From positions 620,001 through 684,000 of the forward strand of contig NZ_CP152413.1 in NCBI RefSeq assembly GCF_038967635.1: 64,000 nt of DNA, in the 5' to 3' direction. Positions 42,568 to 53,076 of this stretch are shown one piece after another. Each line of letters starts with the position of its first letter. Position 1 is the first letter of the stretch. The notes beneath the pieces were generated by a model. That model was not told the origin of the DNA and did no database searches. It was given only the letters and a program-made list of their open reading frames with translations. The stretch is from Bradyrhizobium sp. B124 (GTDB lineage: Bacteria > Pseudomonadota > Alphaproteobacteria > Rhizobiales > Xanthobacteraceae). The position numbers were made by a program, and so were the translations under genes.

Positions 42568-45500
42568 ACCCGTCGCGGCCATTCATCCTGCGGCCGGTGG
42601 CGACGACCCTGATGATGATCGCCATCATGCTGTCGGGCATGCTGGCGTTCAGATTCCTCCCCGTCGCGGCGCTGCCGGAAGTCGATTATCCGACCATCCA
42701 GGTGCAGACCTTCTATCCGGGCGCCAGCCCCGACGTGATGACGTCGTCGGTGACGGCGCCGCTCGAGGTGCAGTTCGGCCAGATGCCGAATCTGAACCAG
42801 ATGAGTTCGGTGAGTTCGGCCGGCTCGTCCGTGATCACGCTGCAGTTCGGCCTGTCGATCTCGCTCGACGTCGCCGAGCAGGAGGTGCAGGCCGCGATCA
42901 ACGCCGCCGGCAATCTGTTGCCGTCGGACCTGCCGGCGCCGCCGATCTACGCCAAGGTCAATCCGGCCGACGCGCCGATCCTGACCCTCGGCCTGACCTC
43001 GAAGACCATGCCGCTGACGCAGGTGCAGGATTTCGTCGACACGCGGCTGGCGCAGAAGATCTCGCAGCTGCCCGGCGTCGGCCTCGTCAGCATCAGCGGC
43101 GGCCAGCGGCCCGCGGTGCGGATCCAGGCCGACACCCGCAAGCTCGCGGCCTATGGCCTCAACATCGACGATCTCCGCACCACACTCGGCAACGCCAACG
43201 TCAATACACCGAAGGGCAATTTTGACGGTGCGATGCGCGCCTACACCATCAATGCCAACGACCAGATCCGCAATGCCAGCGACTACCGCTCGCTGATCAT
43301 CGCCTACAAGAACGGCTCGCCGGTTCGCCTCAGCGACGTCGGCAACGTCGTCGACGGCGCGCAGAACGACAAGCTCGGCGCCTGGATGAACGAAACCCAG
43401 GCGATCATCCTCAACATCCAGCGCCAGCCCGGCGCCAACGTGATCTCGGTGGTCCAGGGCATCAAGGACCTGCTGCCGCAGCTGCAGGCCACCCTGCCGG
43501 CCGCGATCGGCCTCAACATCCTGACCGACCGCACCGTGACGATCCGGGCCTCGGTCCGCGACGTCGAATACGAGCTGGCGCTCGCGGTGATCCTGGTCGT
43601 GCTGGTGATCTTCGTGTTCCTGCGCTCGACCCGCGCCACGCTGATCCCGAGCCTGTCGGTGCCGCTCTCGCTGGTCGGCACGCTGGGGGCGATGTATCTG
43701 TTCGGCTTCAGCCTCAACAATCTGTCGCTGATGGCGCTGACGATCGCGACCGGCTTCGTGGTCGACGACGCCATCGTCGTGATCGAGAACATCTCGCGCT
43801 ACATCGAGGAGGGCGAATCGCCGCTCGAGGCGGCGCTGCGCGGCTCCGAGCAGATCGGCTTCACCATCATCTCGCTGACGGTGTCGCTGATCGCGGTGCT
43901 GATCCCGCTGTTGTTCATGGGCGACGTCGTCGGCCGCCTGTTCCGCGAATTCGCCATCACGCTGTCGGTCACGATCCTGATCTCCGCCGTGGTGTCGCTG
44001 ACGCTGGTGCCGATGGCCTGCGCGAAACTCCTGAAGCCGGAGAGCATGACGCGCGAGAACACTTTCCAACGGCTCAGCCGGGAAGGCTTCGACGCCGTCA
44101 TCGCGATCTACGGCCGGATGCTCAACTGGGTGCTCGACCGCCAGACCATGGTGCTGCTGGTCGCGCTCGCAACATTTGGGCTGACGGCGCTGCTCTACGT
44201 CGTCATTCCCAAGGGCTTCTTTCCGGTGCAGGACACCGGCGTGATCCAGGCGATCTCGGAGGCGCCGCAATCGGTGTCCTATGCGGCGATGGCCGAGCGG
44301 CAGCAGCGGCTCGCCAGCGCGATCCTCAGGGATCCCGACGTCGAGAGCCTGTCGTCCTTCATCGGCGTCGACGGCACCAACACCACGCTCAACAGCGGCC
44401 GCATCCTGATCAACCTGAAGCCGCATGAGCAGCGCAAGGCCGGCGTCTCGACGGTGATGGACCGGATCAAGGCGAGCACCGCTGATCTGACCGGCATCAC
44501 GCTCTACATGCAGCCGGTCCAGGACCTCACCATCGAAGGCACGGTGAGCCGGACGCAGTATCAGTTCATCCTGCAGGACGCCGATCCGAACGAGCTTGCG
44601 GAATGGACGCCGAAGCTGGTCGACAAGCTCAGGGAATTGCCGGAGCTCAGCGACGTCACCAGCGACATCTCCGCGCAGGGACTTTCGGTGTTCGTCGACA
44701 TCGACCGCGACCAGGCCGCGCGCTTCGGCATCACGCCGGCGACGATCGACAATGCGCTGTACGATTCCTACGGCCAGCGCATCGTCTCCACCGTCTTCAC
44801 CAATTCGAACCAGTACCGCGTCATCCTCGAGGCCGATCCGTCGCTGCAGAACTCGCTGGACTCGCTGTCGTCGATCTATCTGCCGTCATCGGTGGGCTCG
44901 ACGCCGGTGCCGCTGTCCGTCATGGCCAGGATGCGGGTCGAGACCGCGCCGCTGCAGGTCTCGCATCTCGGCCAGTTTCCGTCGGCAACCGTCTCGTTCA
45001 ACCTGGCGCCGGGCGCCTCGCTCGGCGGCGCGGTGACCGCGATCAAGCAGGCGCAGGCCGAAATCAACCAGCCGCTCGGCATGATCACGAGCTTCCAGGG
45101 CGCGGCACTGGCGTTCCAGTCCTCGCTCTCCAACCAGCTGTTCCTGATCCTGGCCGCGATCATCACGGTCTATATCGTGCTGGGCGTGCTCTATGAGAGC
45201 TTTATCCATCCGCTGACGATCCTGTCGACGCTGCCTTCCGCCGGCATCGGCGCATTGCTGGCGCTTATGATGGCAGGCCAGGACCTCACCATCATCGCGA
45301 TCATCGGCATCATCCTCCTGATCGGCATCGTGAAGAAGAATGCGATCATGATGATCGACTTTGCGCTCGACGCCGAGCGCAACGAGGGCAAGCCGCCGCG
45401 GGAGGCGATCTACCAGGCCTGCCTGTTGCGGTTCCGGCCGATCATCATGACGACGATGGCCGCTGTCCTCGGCGCACTGCCGCTGATGCTCGGCAGCGGC

Positions 45501-45671
45501 GCCGGCTCCGAGCTCCGGCATCCGCTCGGCATCTCGATCGTCGGCGGCCTCTTGGTGAGCCAGATGCTGACCCTGTTCACGACGCCGGTGATCTATCTCT
45601 GGTTCGATCGCCTGGCGCTGCGGTTTGCCGGGCGGGCGGACGAGGTCGGCGAGGCGAGCGGGTCGCGTTGA
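42564..45671 (+). CDS. mdtB: RND efflux permease MdtB-like
   Basis: A 1035-residue inner-membrane proton-driven pump subunit with 12 helices and two large periplasmic loops, each after TM1 and TM7. It opens [20 protein letters not shown]. Helix 4 has [14 protein letters not shown], with the proton-relay Asp pair, and the conserved [20 protein letters not shown] is in the C-terminal half. In MdtABC the functional pump is an MdtB2-MdtC heterotrimer; here mdtC follows after 3 bases, supporting that. Substrates in E. coli include novobiocin and bile salts; here they are unknown. Confidence 0.95.
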   Translation: MNPSRPFILRPVATTLMMIAIMLSGMLAFRFLPVAALPEVDYPTIQVQTFYPGASPDVMTSSVTAPLEVQFGQMPNLNQMSSVSSAGSSVITLQFGLSISLDVAEQEVQAAINAAGNLLPSDLPAPPIYAKVNPADAPILTLGLTSKTMPLTQVQDFVDTRLAQKISQLPGVGLVSISGGQRPAVRIQADTRKLAAYGLNIDDLRTTLGNANVNTPKGNFDGAMRAYTINANDQIRNASDYRSLIIAYKNGSPVRLSDVGNVVDGAQNDKLGAWMNETQAIILNIQRQPGANVISVVQGIKDLLPQLQATLPAAIGLNILTDRTVTIRASVRDVEYELALAVILVVLVIFVFLRSTRATLIPSLSVPLSLVGTLGAMYLFGFSLNNLSLMALTIATGFVVDDAIVVIENISRYIEEGESPLEAALRGSEQIGFTIISLTVSLIAVLIPLLFMGDVVGRLFREFAITLSVTILISAVVSLTLVPMACAKLLKPESMTRENTFQRLSREGFDAVIAIYGRMLNWVLDRQTMVLLVALATFGLTALLYVVIPKGFFPVQDTGVIQAISEAPQSVSYAAMAERQQRLASAILRDPDVESLSSFIGVDGTNTTLNSGRILINLKPHEQRKAGVSTVMDRIKASTADLTGITLYMQPVQDLTIEGTVSRTQYQFILQDADPNELAEWTPKLVDKLRELPELSDVTSDISAQGLSVFVDIDRDQAARFGITPATIDNALYDSYGQRIVSTVFTNSNQYRVILEADPSLQNSLDSLSSIYLPSSVGSTPVPLSVMARMRVETAPLQVSHLGQFPSATVSFNLAPGASLGGAVTAIKQAQAEINQPLGMITSFQGAALAFQSSLSNQLFLILAAIITVYIVLGVLYESFIHPLTILSTLPSAGIGALLALMMAGQDLTIIAIIGIILLIGIVKKNAIMMIDFALDAERNEGKPPREAIYQACLLRFRPIIMTTMAAVLGALPLMLGSGAGSELRHPLGISIVGGLLVSQMLTLFTTPVIYLWFDRLALRFAGRADEVGEASGSR

Positions 45672-45674
45672 GCC

Positions 45675-48600
45675 ATGGATCCGTCAACGCCCTTCATCCG
45701 CCGGCCGGTCGCAACCACGCTGTTGACGTTCGGGCTTGCGGCGGCCGGCCTTGTCGCGTTCTTCAAGCTGCCGGTGTCGCCGCTGCCGCAGGTGGATTTT
45801 CCGACCATCTCGGTGCAGGCGACGCTGCCCGGCGCCAGCCCGCAGGACGTCGCGACCACGGTCGCCAGCCCGCTTGAGCGGCATCTCGGCCAGATCGCCG
45901 ATGTGACTGAAATGACGTCGTCGAGCTCGGTCGGCTCGACCCGCATCACGTTGCAGTTCGGGTTGAACCGCGACATCAACGGCGCGGCGCGGGACGTGCA
46001 GGCGGCGATCAATGCGGCGCGGGCAGACTTGCCGACCAGCCTGCGCAGCAACCCGACCTACCGCAAGGTCAACCCGGCGGATGCGCCGATCCTGATCCTG
46101 ACGCTGACATCGGATACGCTGACGCGCGGCGCACTCTACGATGCCGCCTCCACGGTGCTGGCGCAGAAGCTGTCGCAGGTCGAGGGCATCGGCGAGGTCG
46201 TGGTCGGCGGCAGCTCGCTGCCCGCCGTTCGGGTCGATCTGATCCCGCAGACGCTCTACAAATACGGCATCGGGCTCGAAGACGTCCGCGCGGCGCTGTC
46301 GAGCGCCAACGCCCACAGCCCCAAGGGCGGCATCGATGTCGGCGACCAGCGCTACCAGGTCTACGCCAACGACCAGGCCAACAAGGCCGACGACTACAGA
46401 TCGCTGATCGTGGCCTACCGCAATGGCGCGCCGGTTCACCTCTCCGACGTCGGCGAGGTGGCCGACGGCGTCGAGAATCTGCGCAATGCCGGGCTCGCCA
46501 ACGGCAAGCCGGCGGTGCTGCTCATCCTGTATCGCCAGCCGAACGCCAACATCATCTCGACCGTCGATCTGGTGAAGGGGCTGATGCCGCAGTTGCAGGC
46601 CTCGATTTCGCCGGCGATCGACATTGGCCTTGCGGTGGATCGCTCGACAACCATCCGCACCTCGCTTCGCGACGTGGAACGAACGCTGGTTCTGGCCGTA
46701 ATGCTGGTCATCATCGTGGTGTTCGCGTTCCTGCGCAATTTGCGCGCCACCTTGATTCCTGTGGTGGCGGTCTCGGTGTCGCTGGTCGCAACCTTCGGGG
46801 CGATGTACCTGATCGGCTACAGCCTCGACAATCTGTCGCTGATGGCGCTGACGGTCGCGACCGGCTTCGTGGTCGACGACGCCATCGTCGTGCTGGAGAA
46901 CGTCGCCCGCTACATTGAGGACGGCCTGAGCCCGCTCGAAGCGGCGCTGAAGGGCGCCAACGAGGTCGGCTTCACCGTGCTGTCGATGAGCATCTCGCTG
47001 ATCGCGGTGTTCATCCCGATCCTGTTGATGGCCGGCATCGTCGGGCGGTTGTTCCGCGAATTCGCGATGACGATCTCGATCTCGATCCTGATCTCGCTCG
47101 CGGTCTCGCTGGCGACCACCCCGATGATGTGCGCGGTGCTGCTCAAGCCGGACCACGGAGGCCACGGCCGGCTCTATTGGGCCAGCGAGCGCTTCTTCGA
47201 GGCGATGCTGAATTTCTATCGCAGGACGCTGACCGCGGCGCTGGCGCATCCGCTGTCGGTGATGCTGATCCTGGCGGCGGTGTTCGGCCTCAACTTCTAT
47301 CTCTACAGCGTGATCCCGAAGGGCTTCTTCCCGCAGCAGGATACCGGGCGGCTGGTCGGCTCGATCCAGGCCGACCAGAGCGTGTCGTTCCAGCTGATGC
47401 AGCAGAAGCTCGCGCAATTCGTCGGGATCATCCAGAAGGATCCGGCGGTCGAGACCGTGGTCGGCTTCACCGGCGGCGGCCAGACCAATTCCGGCTTCGT
47501 GTTCGTCTCGCTGCGTCCGCTCGGCCAGCGCAAGATCGGCGCTGACGGCGTGATCTCGCGGTTGCGCCGCGAGATGGCGGTGGTGCCCGGCGCCAGCTTG
47601 TTCCTGCAGGCGGTGCAGGACATCAGGGTCGGGGGCAGGGCCTCGAACGCGCAGTATCAGTACACGTTGCAGGGGTCGACGCTGGAGGAGCTCAATGACT
47701 GGACGCCGAAGATCGCGGCGGCCATGCAGCGCGATCCGAACCTTGCCGACGTCAACAGCGACCAGCAGAACAAGGGCCTGGAATCCGACCTCGTGATCGA
47801 CCGCGACGCGGCGGCGCGGCTCGGCATCACCGTGAGCCAGATCGACAACACCCTCTACGACGCCTTCGGCCAGCGTCAGGTGTCGACGATCTATGTCGCG
47901 CGCAACCAGTACCATGTCATCATGGAGGTCGCGCCGCGCTACTGGCAGACCCCCGAGACGCTGAAGGACGTCTACATCAGCACGTCGGGCGGATCGGTCG
48001 GCGGCTCGCAATCGACCAACGCGGTGGCCGGCACCGTGGTGGCGCCGGGAACCTCGAGCGCGGCCAGTTCGACCAATGCTCAGGCCGCGCGCAACCAGGC
48101 CACCAATTCGATCGGTTCGACCGGGAAGGGCGTGGCCTCGACCGGATCGGCCGTCTCGACCAACAGCGAGACCATGATCCCGCTGTCGGCGGTGGCGGCG
48201 TTCAAGCAGGGCGCGACGCCGCTTGCGGTCAATCACCAGGGCCTCCTGGTCGCCAACACCATCTCGTTCAACCTGCCGCCGAACGTGTCGCTGAGCACCG
48301 CGGTCGGCAGCATCGAGGCGACCATGAACCGGATCGGCGTCCCGGCCACGATCCGCGGCACCTTCCAGGGCTCCGCCAAGGCGTTCCAGGATTCGCTCAG
48401 CAACCAGCCGTTCCTGATCCTGGCCGCGATCGTCACGATCTACATCGTGCTGGGCGTACTCTATGAGAGCTACGTCCATCCGCTGACCATCTTGTCCACA
48501 CTGCCCTCGGCAGGTGTGGGTGCCTTGCTGGCGCTGATGGCATTCAAGACCGAGTTCAGTATCATGGCGCTGATCGGCGTCATGCTGCTGATCGGCATTG

Positions 48601-48959
48601 TGAAGAAGAACGCCATCATGATGATCGACTTTGCGCTGGACGCGGAACGCAGGCGCGGGCTGGAGCCGCTCGAGGCGATCAAGGAGGCATGCCTGCTGCG
48701 TTTCCGTCCCATCATGATGACGACGATGGCCGCGCTGCTCGGCGCCGTGCCGCTTGCCATCGGGATGGGCGACGGCGGCGAGCTGCGGCAGCCGCTCGGC
48801 ATCGCCATCGTCGGCGGCCTGATCCTGAGCCAGGTCCTGACGCTCTACACGACGCCGGTCATCTACCTCTATCTCGACCGGTTCCGCTTGTGGGCCCTGC
48901 GCGTCCGCCGCGGCGGCGCCATGCGGATGCCGGGCTCCTCACTTCAACCGGGCGAGTAA
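45675..48959 (+). CDS. mdtC: RND efflux permease MdtC-like with an inserted low-complexity segment
   Basis: A 1094-residue partner permease: MDPSTPFIRRPVATTLLTFG at the start, [14 protein letters not shown] in helix 4 and [20 protein letters not shown] in helix 10. Compared with mdtB it is about 60 residues longer, which is explained by a Ser/Thr/Ala/Gly-rich stretch at about residues 770-832 (STSGGSVGGSQSTNAVAGTV, then PGTSSAASSTNAQAARNQAT) inserted in the second periplasmic loop just before the strand ETMIPLSAVAAFK. It ends in an Arg-rich tail. The outer-membrane channel gene begins at the next base after its TAA. Confidence 0.95.
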   Translation: MDPSTPFIRRPVATTLLTFGLAAAGLVAFFKLPVSPLPQVDFPTISVQATLPGASPQDVATTVASPLERHLGQIADVTEMTSSSSVGSTRITLQFGLNRDINGAARDVQAAINAARADLPTSLRSNPTYRKVNPADAPILILTLTSDTLTRGALYDAASTVLAQKLSQVEGIGEVVVGGSSLPAVRVDLIPQTLYKYGIGLEDVRAALSSANAHSPKGGIDVGDQRYQVYANDQANKADDYRSLIVAYRNGAPVHLSDVGEVADGVENLRNAGLANGKPAVLLILYRQPNANIISTVDLVKGLMPQLQASISPAIDIGLAVDRSTTIRTSLRDVERTLVLAVMLVIIVVFAFLRNLRATLIPVVAVSVSLVATFGAMYLIGYSLDNLSLMALTVATGFVVDDAIVVLENVARYIEDGLSPLEAALKGANEVGFTVLSMSISLIAVFIPILLMAGIVGRLFREFAMTISISILISLAVSLATTPMMCAVLLKPDHGGHGRLYWASERFFEAMLNFYRRTLTAALAHPLSVMLILAAVFGLNFYLYSVIPKGFFPQQDTGRLVGSIQADQSVSFQLMQQKLAQFVGIIQKDPAVETVVGFTGGGQTNSGFVFVSLRPLGQRKIGADGVISRLRREMAVVPGASLFLQAVQDIRVGGRASNAQYQYTLQGSTLEELNDWTPKIAAAMQRDPNLADVNSDQQNKGLESDLVIDRDAAARLGITVSQIDNTLYDAFGQRQVSTIYVARNQYHVIMEVAPRYWQTPETLKDVYISTSGGSVGGSQSTNAVAGTVVAPGTSSAASSTNAQAARNQATNSIGSTGKGVASTGSAVSTNSETMIPLSAVAAFKQGATPLAVNHQGLLVANTISFNLPPNVSLSTAVGSIEATMNRIGVPATIRGTFQGSAKAFQDSLSNQPFLILAAIVTIYIVLGVLYESYVHPLTILSTLPSAGVGALLALMAFKTEFSIMALIGVMLLIGIVKKNAIMMIDFALDAERRRGLEPLEAIKEACLLRFRPIMMTTMAALLGAVPLAIGMGDGGELRQPLGIAIVGGLILSQVLTLYTTPVIYLYLDRFRLWALRVRRGGAMRMPGSSLQPGE

Positions 48960-50447
48960 ATGCCGACAGGTGCAGCGTTGCATAGTCTTCGAATATTGCG
49001 GAAACCGGTCCGGTTTCGGCGCGCGGCCGCGTTCGGCGGCCTCGGCCTTGGTCTGAGCCTCGGCCTGACCGGCTGTATTCCCGGGGTGGAGAAACCCGAG
49101 CTCAGTCTCGAAGTGCCGGCGAGCTATCGCGCCGCGGCCAAGGGCGATGCCGACGCCGCCGTTCCGGCGCTCGCCTGGTGGCGCGGCTTCCGCTCGCCCG
49201 AGCTGACCGGGCTGATGGAATCCGCGCAGCTCTACAATCTCGATATCGCGGTGGCGATCGCCCAGATCGTGCAGGCCGACGCGCAGGCCGGCGTGTCCGG
49301 CGCCGCGCTGCTGCCGTCGATCTCGGGGTCGGCCAATGCGGAGCGTCAGAAGGTCGCGACGGGATCGAATTCGTCGCTCGGCGGCAGCAGCGGTACGTTC
49401 TCGCAGTACAGTCTGGGACTCAGCGCGAGCTATATCGTCGATTTCTGGGGCAAGAACCGCGCGACGTTGTCGGCGTCGGAAGAGAGTGCGACGGTTTCCC
49501 GCTACAATCGCGAGGTGGTCGCGCTGACCACGATGGCGACGGTGGCCAACACCTATTTCCAGGTGCTTGCGGCGCAGGACCAGATCAAGGCCACCCGGCG
49601 CAATTTGGCGGCAGCCGAGCGCATCCTGGCTTTGATCAAGTCGCAATTCGCCGGCGGCACCGCCTCGCAGCTCGACCTGTCGCAGCAGGAGGCGCTGGTC
49701 GCCACGCAGCGCGCGGCGATCCCGCCGCTCGAGGTGACGCTGGGGCAAAACACCGCCGCGCTCGCACTGCTGGTGGCGCGCGCGCCGGCCGATTTCTCGG
49801 TGCGCGGCGGCAGCACCACGCAGATCTCGGTGCCGCGCATCACGCCGGGGATGCCGTCGGAATTGCTCTACCAGCGGCCTGACGTCCGTCAGGCCGAGGC
49901 GCAGCTCGCGGCCTCCAATTTCAGCGTCGACGCGGCGCGGGCGGCGTTCTTCCCGCAGATCCAGCTGACCGGCACCACGGGCTTCCAGAGTGCGGCGCTC
50001 GCCTCGCTGTTCGCGCCGGGCGCCTGGTACTACACGCTCGCGGCCGGGCTGACCCAGCCGCTGTTCGACGGCTTCCTGCTGGAGAGCCAGCTCAAGCTCG
50101 CCAAGGGCCAGCAATTGCAAAACCTGCAGGCCTATCGCAAGGCGGTGCTGTCGGCCTTCGCCGATGTCGAGAAGGCGCTGATCGCGTTGCAGAAGTATAC
50201 GCTGCAGGAGCGGCTGCAGTCCGACGTGGTGGCGAGCTCACGCAAGGCGTTCGAAGTCTCCGAGACGCAGCTGCGCGGCGGCACGGTCAATCTCATCACG
50301 GTGCTGCAGACACAGCAGACGCTGTTCACGGCTGAACTCAACCTTGTCTCGGTGCGGCTCAACAAGCTGCTGGCGGCGAGCAGCCTGTTCCAGGCGCTCG
50401 GCGGCGGCTGGACGCCGGCCGGCACGCTCGCGGCGGCAGTGCCATGA
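48960..50447 (+). CDS. NodT-family outer-membrane efflux lipoprotein
   Basis: A 495-residue TolC/OprM-type outer-membrane channel. The lipobox is LGLTGC (Cys about residue 38) after a hydrophobic stretch, so the mature protein is lipid-anchored. The two outer-membrane-efflux repeats are visible (NLDIAVAIAQIVQADAQAGV and, later, PDVRQAEAQLAASNFSVDAA). Length is in the NodT range. It begins immediately after mdtC and shares 4 bases with the next gene, so the whole tripartite system is encoded as one operon. Confidence 0.94.
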   Translation: MPTGAALHSLRILRKPVRFRRAAAFGGLGLGLSLGLTGCIPGVEKPELSLEVPASYRAAAKGDADAAVPALAWWRGFRSPELTGLMESAQLYNLDIAVAIAQIVQADAQAGVSGAALLPSISGSANAERQKVATGSNSSLGGSSGTFSQYSLGLSASYIVDFWGKNRATLSASEESATVSRYNREVVALTTMATVANTYFQVLAAQDQIKATRRNLAAAERILALIKSQFAGGTASQLDLSQQEALVATQRAAIPPLEVTLGQNTAALALLVARAPADFSVRGGSTTQISVPRITPGMPSELLYQRPDVRQAEAQLAASNFSVDAARAAFFPQIQLTGTTGFQSAALASLFAPGAWYYTLAAGLTQPLFDGFLLESQLKLAKGQQLQNLQAYRKAVLSAFADVEKALIALQKYTLQERLQSDVVASSRKAFEVSETQLRGGTVNLITVLQTQQTLFTAELNLVSVRLNKLLAASSLFQALGGGWTPAGTLAAAVP

Positions 50448-50767
50448 GGTCGGTCATGCAACGGTTCGTCACACTGTTCGTCGTTACCCTCGTCATCGCG
50501 CTGACCGCGCCGGTGGGCGCGGCCCGTGCGCAGCAGCGGCCACCGAACAGCATTCCGCTCGCCTTCGGCATGAGCGCCGACCAGGCCAGCCAGTCGCTCG
50601 GCGTTCCGCTGAACTACGTTCGCGGCACGCCGGGCAATGAATTGTTCGTCGCGCTGCCCAATGTCAGGGGCAGCGTGCTGTCGCGGCGCAGCGACGGGCT
50701 CTATCTGCAATTCGGCAAGGGACGCCTGATCGCCTGGAAGGGTGACTGGGGGACCATTCCGCAATGA
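50444..50767 (+). CDS. Small exported protein in the RND operon
   Basis: A 107-residue protein with signal peptide (MRSVMQRFVTLFVVTLVIAL, TAPVGAARAQ) and a mature domain of about 75 residues. The mature part (FGMSADQASQSLGVPLNYVR, then LSRRSDGLYLQFGKGRLIAW) has the pattern of SmpA/BamE-like small domains (an M-S-x-x-Q-A-x-x-x-L-G-x-P turn followed by strands), although no lipobox is present. It overlaps the channel gene and the next gene by 4 bases each, so it is firmly in the operon. Its role in efflux is unknown. Confidence 0.75.
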   Translation: MRSVMQRFVTLFVVTLVIALTAPVGAARAQQRPPNSIPLAFGMSADQASQSLGVPLNYVRGTPGNELFVALPNVRGSVLSRRSDGLYLQFGKGRLIAWKGDWGTIPQ

Positions 50768-51129
50768 GAGCCTTCGCCATGACCGCCATCAGAGCATTGA
50801 TCGCCTGCGCCGCCATCGCGCTCGGCACCGCCGCTGCCTCGGCCCAGAACTTGTCTCATGACTTGGAGCCGCAACGGTCGCTGCGTTACGGCAGCACCGG
50901 CGGCGTGTATTTCGACGGCAGGAATGACGACCGCGACTTCCGCAGCAACGGCTCCTTTCCGGGCAGCTTTGCCGCCGATCCCTTCAGCGCGGGCTTCGGC
51001 GCGGCGGGTCTGTTCGGTTCGACGCCGTATCACTCCGCGCGGCCCTATCCGTCGCAGGTGATCTTCGGCGCGCCATGTCAGGACTGCCGTCCACATCGCA
51101 CGCGGCGGCACCGCGATCGGCCTGATTGA
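50764..51129 (+). CDS. Small exported protein, last gene of the RND operon
   Basis: A 121-residue protein, MRAFAMTAIRALIACAAIAL with cleavage after AASAQ, whose mature chain is Gly/Asp/Arg/Phe-rich and probably disordered. Two Cys lie in APCQDCRPHRTRRHRDRPD near the end, a C-x-x-C followed by a basic tail. It overlaps the previous gene by 4 bases. I recognise no family. A periplasmic or surface role is likely. Confidence 0.65.
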   Translation: MRAFAMTAIRALIACAAIALGTAAASAQNLSHDLEPQRSLRYGSTGGVYFDGRNDDRDFRSNGSFPGSFAADPFSAGFGAAGLFGSTPYHSARPYPSQVIFGAPCQDCRPHRTRRHRDRPD

Positions 51130-51154
51130 GAGGTTGGGGAAGCGGAAGGCGCTT

Positions 51155-51832
51155 CTAGCTCTTGCGCAGAAGGTCGTCGATGATGCGCAGCTTCATCCAA
51201 CCGGCCTTGTCGATAATCTCCCTGCGCAGCGTGTCCTTTTCCATCTCATATTGCTCGCGCGAGATGTCGCGGCCGCCGCTCGCGGTGATTCCGAATGTCT
51301 TGAGCAGGGCGTTGTGCTGCGCCTCCCAGGCGATCACATGCTCGGTCATGAGCTGCGTCACCGCCGGAAGGAAGCCGGGATGGCCTGCCAGGCCGCATGT
51401 TTCCGTGGTCTGCGGATCTTCCGCCAGCATGATCACGTTCCACTCGTCGTAGCCGATCAGATCCAGCTGCGCGTAGAGAAACGCGCCATGCGGCCCGTCC
51501 CAGATCTTGTGGTCGATGACCAGGAACGGCAACGCACGGCAGTGGCCGTGGCGCGCCGTCATGTCACGGTTGAAACTCTCGGTGCGCTCCTGCAGCCGTT
51601 GGTTGGCCGCGGCAAACACGGCGAGGCGATTGTCCGCCGCCGGCACGATGCTGGCTGCGTCGTCGGGCGCGAACCCCGCATCGCGCAGCATCGGCCCGAT
51701 CCGCGGATCTTCCCACTGCCTCCTGTGAAAGGCGGGTGCCGCGCCGTCGGCGCCCGGTGCCGGACGCACGGACTCCCTAGGATCGCCCGACGTCGCCTGC
51801 TTCTTTCCAAAAACCACCCTGCGCTCGAACAT
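51155..51832 (-). CDS. Hypothetical soluble protein
   Basis: A 225-residue protein from an ATG at 51832 with AGGAA 8 bases upstream; a longer frame to 51949 is not supported. It begins MFERRVVFGKKQATSGDPRE. The core has a Trp/His-rich segment (ALPFLVIDHKIWDGPHGAFL, then YAQLDLIGYDEWNVIMLAED) and a C-terminal helix (SREQYEMEKDTLRREIIDKA). No membrane segment or signal is visible. I recognise no family. It is convergent with the RND operon and not part of it. Confidence 0.65.
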   Translation of the reverse strand: MFERRVVFGKKQATSGDPRESVRPAPGADGAAPAFHRRQWEDPRIGPMLRDAGFAPDDAASIVPAADNRLAVFAAANQRLQERTESFNRDMTARHGHCRALPFLVIDHKIWDGPHGAFLYAQLDLIGYDEWNVIMLAEDPQTTETCGLAGHPGFLPAVTQLMTEHVIAWEAQHNALLKTFGITASGGRDISREQYEMEKDTLRREIIDKAGWMKLRIIDDLLRKS

Positions 51833-51984
51833 CGTGCCGTTCCTGCCAAGCTGGAGGAAAAGCATGGCAAACAACGCCCAGATTTGTCTTAACCCGTCAG
51901 GGCAAGCGGCCGCGATCGAACAACAGGGTGACGCGGCCGTTAAGGCCAACGCGAAAATTCGATCAATCCGCCACCATCAGCGGC

Positions 51985-53076
51985 CTAACTGGCGGCAGCG
52001 CTTGTCGATTTCGCCGGCGCCGGGGTGACGCGGGCAAACCGCACCACGAAGCGGGTGCCCTTGTGGCTGGGGTCGCGCTCGACGCTGGCGTCGAGCTTGA
52101 CGGCCATCGCCGCGACGATGCGCTGGCCCATCCCGGTGCCGCGTGGATCGGCCTTGTCGGAGAAGCCCACGCCTTCATCGCTGATCGCAAGCTGCAAATC
52201 GTCCGCGTCCGGCTTCAGCTCGACATGGATCGGGCCGGCGCCGTCGGGATAGGCGTATTTCACGGCGTTCATCACCAGCTCGTTGACGATGATGCCGATC
52301 GCGACCGCGCGGTCGGGATCGATCTCGACCGGCTCGGCCTTCAGCGTCAGCCGCGACATCTTGTTGCCTTCGGCCGATCGCCTGAGATCCTCGAGCAGCG
52401 CCTCGAGATACTGGTTGAGCATCACCGTTTTGAAGTCGTGCGAGGTGTAGAGGCGGCGGTGCACCTGCGCGACGGCGGCGACACGGCCCATCGCATTGGT
52501 GAGCGCCGCCTTGACATCCTGCTGGGTCGAGGAATTGGCTTGCAGATGCAGCAGCGAGGCAATGATCTGCAACGAATTGCCGACGCGATGGTTGACCTCG
52601 CGCAGCAGAACCTCGCGCTCGGCGGCGAGCGCGGCGTACCGGTCGCGCGAGGCGTGCACCTCGGCCTCGGCCTCGTCGCGCGCCTTCTGGATCGCGGCGC
52701 GCCGGACCGCGCCGTTCACCGCGACCTGGAGCAGGGGGATGAATTCGCCCCTGACGTCCTTGACCAGATAGTCCGCCGCGCCGGCCTTCAGCGCGGTGAC
52801 GGCAATCGCCGAATCCTGCGAGGCGGTGACGAACACCACCGGCGGTGCGTCCGCAATCTTGAGCATCTGCTCCAGCGTCTCCAGCCCATCGAGGCCGGGC
52901 ATGTACTGGTCGAGCGCGACGACGTCGATGCCGCCCTGGGCGAGCCGCTCGAGGCCTTCCTGGCCGCTTGCGGCGTGCACGACCTTGTAGCCTGCGCGCG
53001 TCAGCCCGCGTTCGACCAGGCGCGCCAGCGCCGCGTCGTCGTCGATGTAGAGCAGTGTCGGCGTTGCGCTGGTCAT
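51985..53076 (-). CDS. Receiver-fused HWE/HisKA_2 histidine kinase
   Basis: A 363-residue protein with an N-terminal receiver domain (TLLYIDDDAALARLVERGLT; phospho-Asp in VVALDQYMPGLDG; Lys in YLVKDVRG), a coiled linker and a HisKA_2/HWE-type kinase (REVNHRVGNSLQIIASLLHL holds the His, GIIVNELVMNAVKYAYPDGA is the N box). So its own kinase may be gated by phosphorylation of its receiver. No membrane segment is present. It is the last gene of a three-gene phosphorelay and overlaps the preceding response-regulator gene by 4 bases. The ATG at 53076 is chosen over an open frame to 53196. Confidence 0.92.
   Translation of the reverse strand: MTSATPTLLYIDDDAALARLVERGLTRAGYKVVHAASGQEGLERLAQGGIDVVALDQYMPGLDGLETLEQMLKIADAPPVVFVTASQDSAIAVTALKAGAADYLVKDVRGEFIPLLQVAVNGAVRRAAIQKARDEAEAEVHASRDRYAALAAEREVLLREVNHRVGNSLQIIASLLHLQANSSTQQDVKAALTNAMGRVAAVAQVHRRLYTSHDFKTVMLNQYLEALLEDLRRSAEGNKMSRLTLKAEPVEIDPDRAVAIGIIVNELVMNAVKYAYPDGAGPIHVELKPDADDLQLAISDEGVGFSDKADPRGTGMGQRIVAAMAVKLDASVERDPSHKGTRFVVRFARVTPAPAKSTSAAAS

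Noticed and set aside
45684..48479. A 931-codon open frame on the minus strand opposite mdtC, and a similar one at 42228-44426 opposite mdtB
   Set aside because: Both are shadows of the RND permeases; their composition (Arg/His/Asp-rich) is typical of antisense frames in GC-rich DNA.
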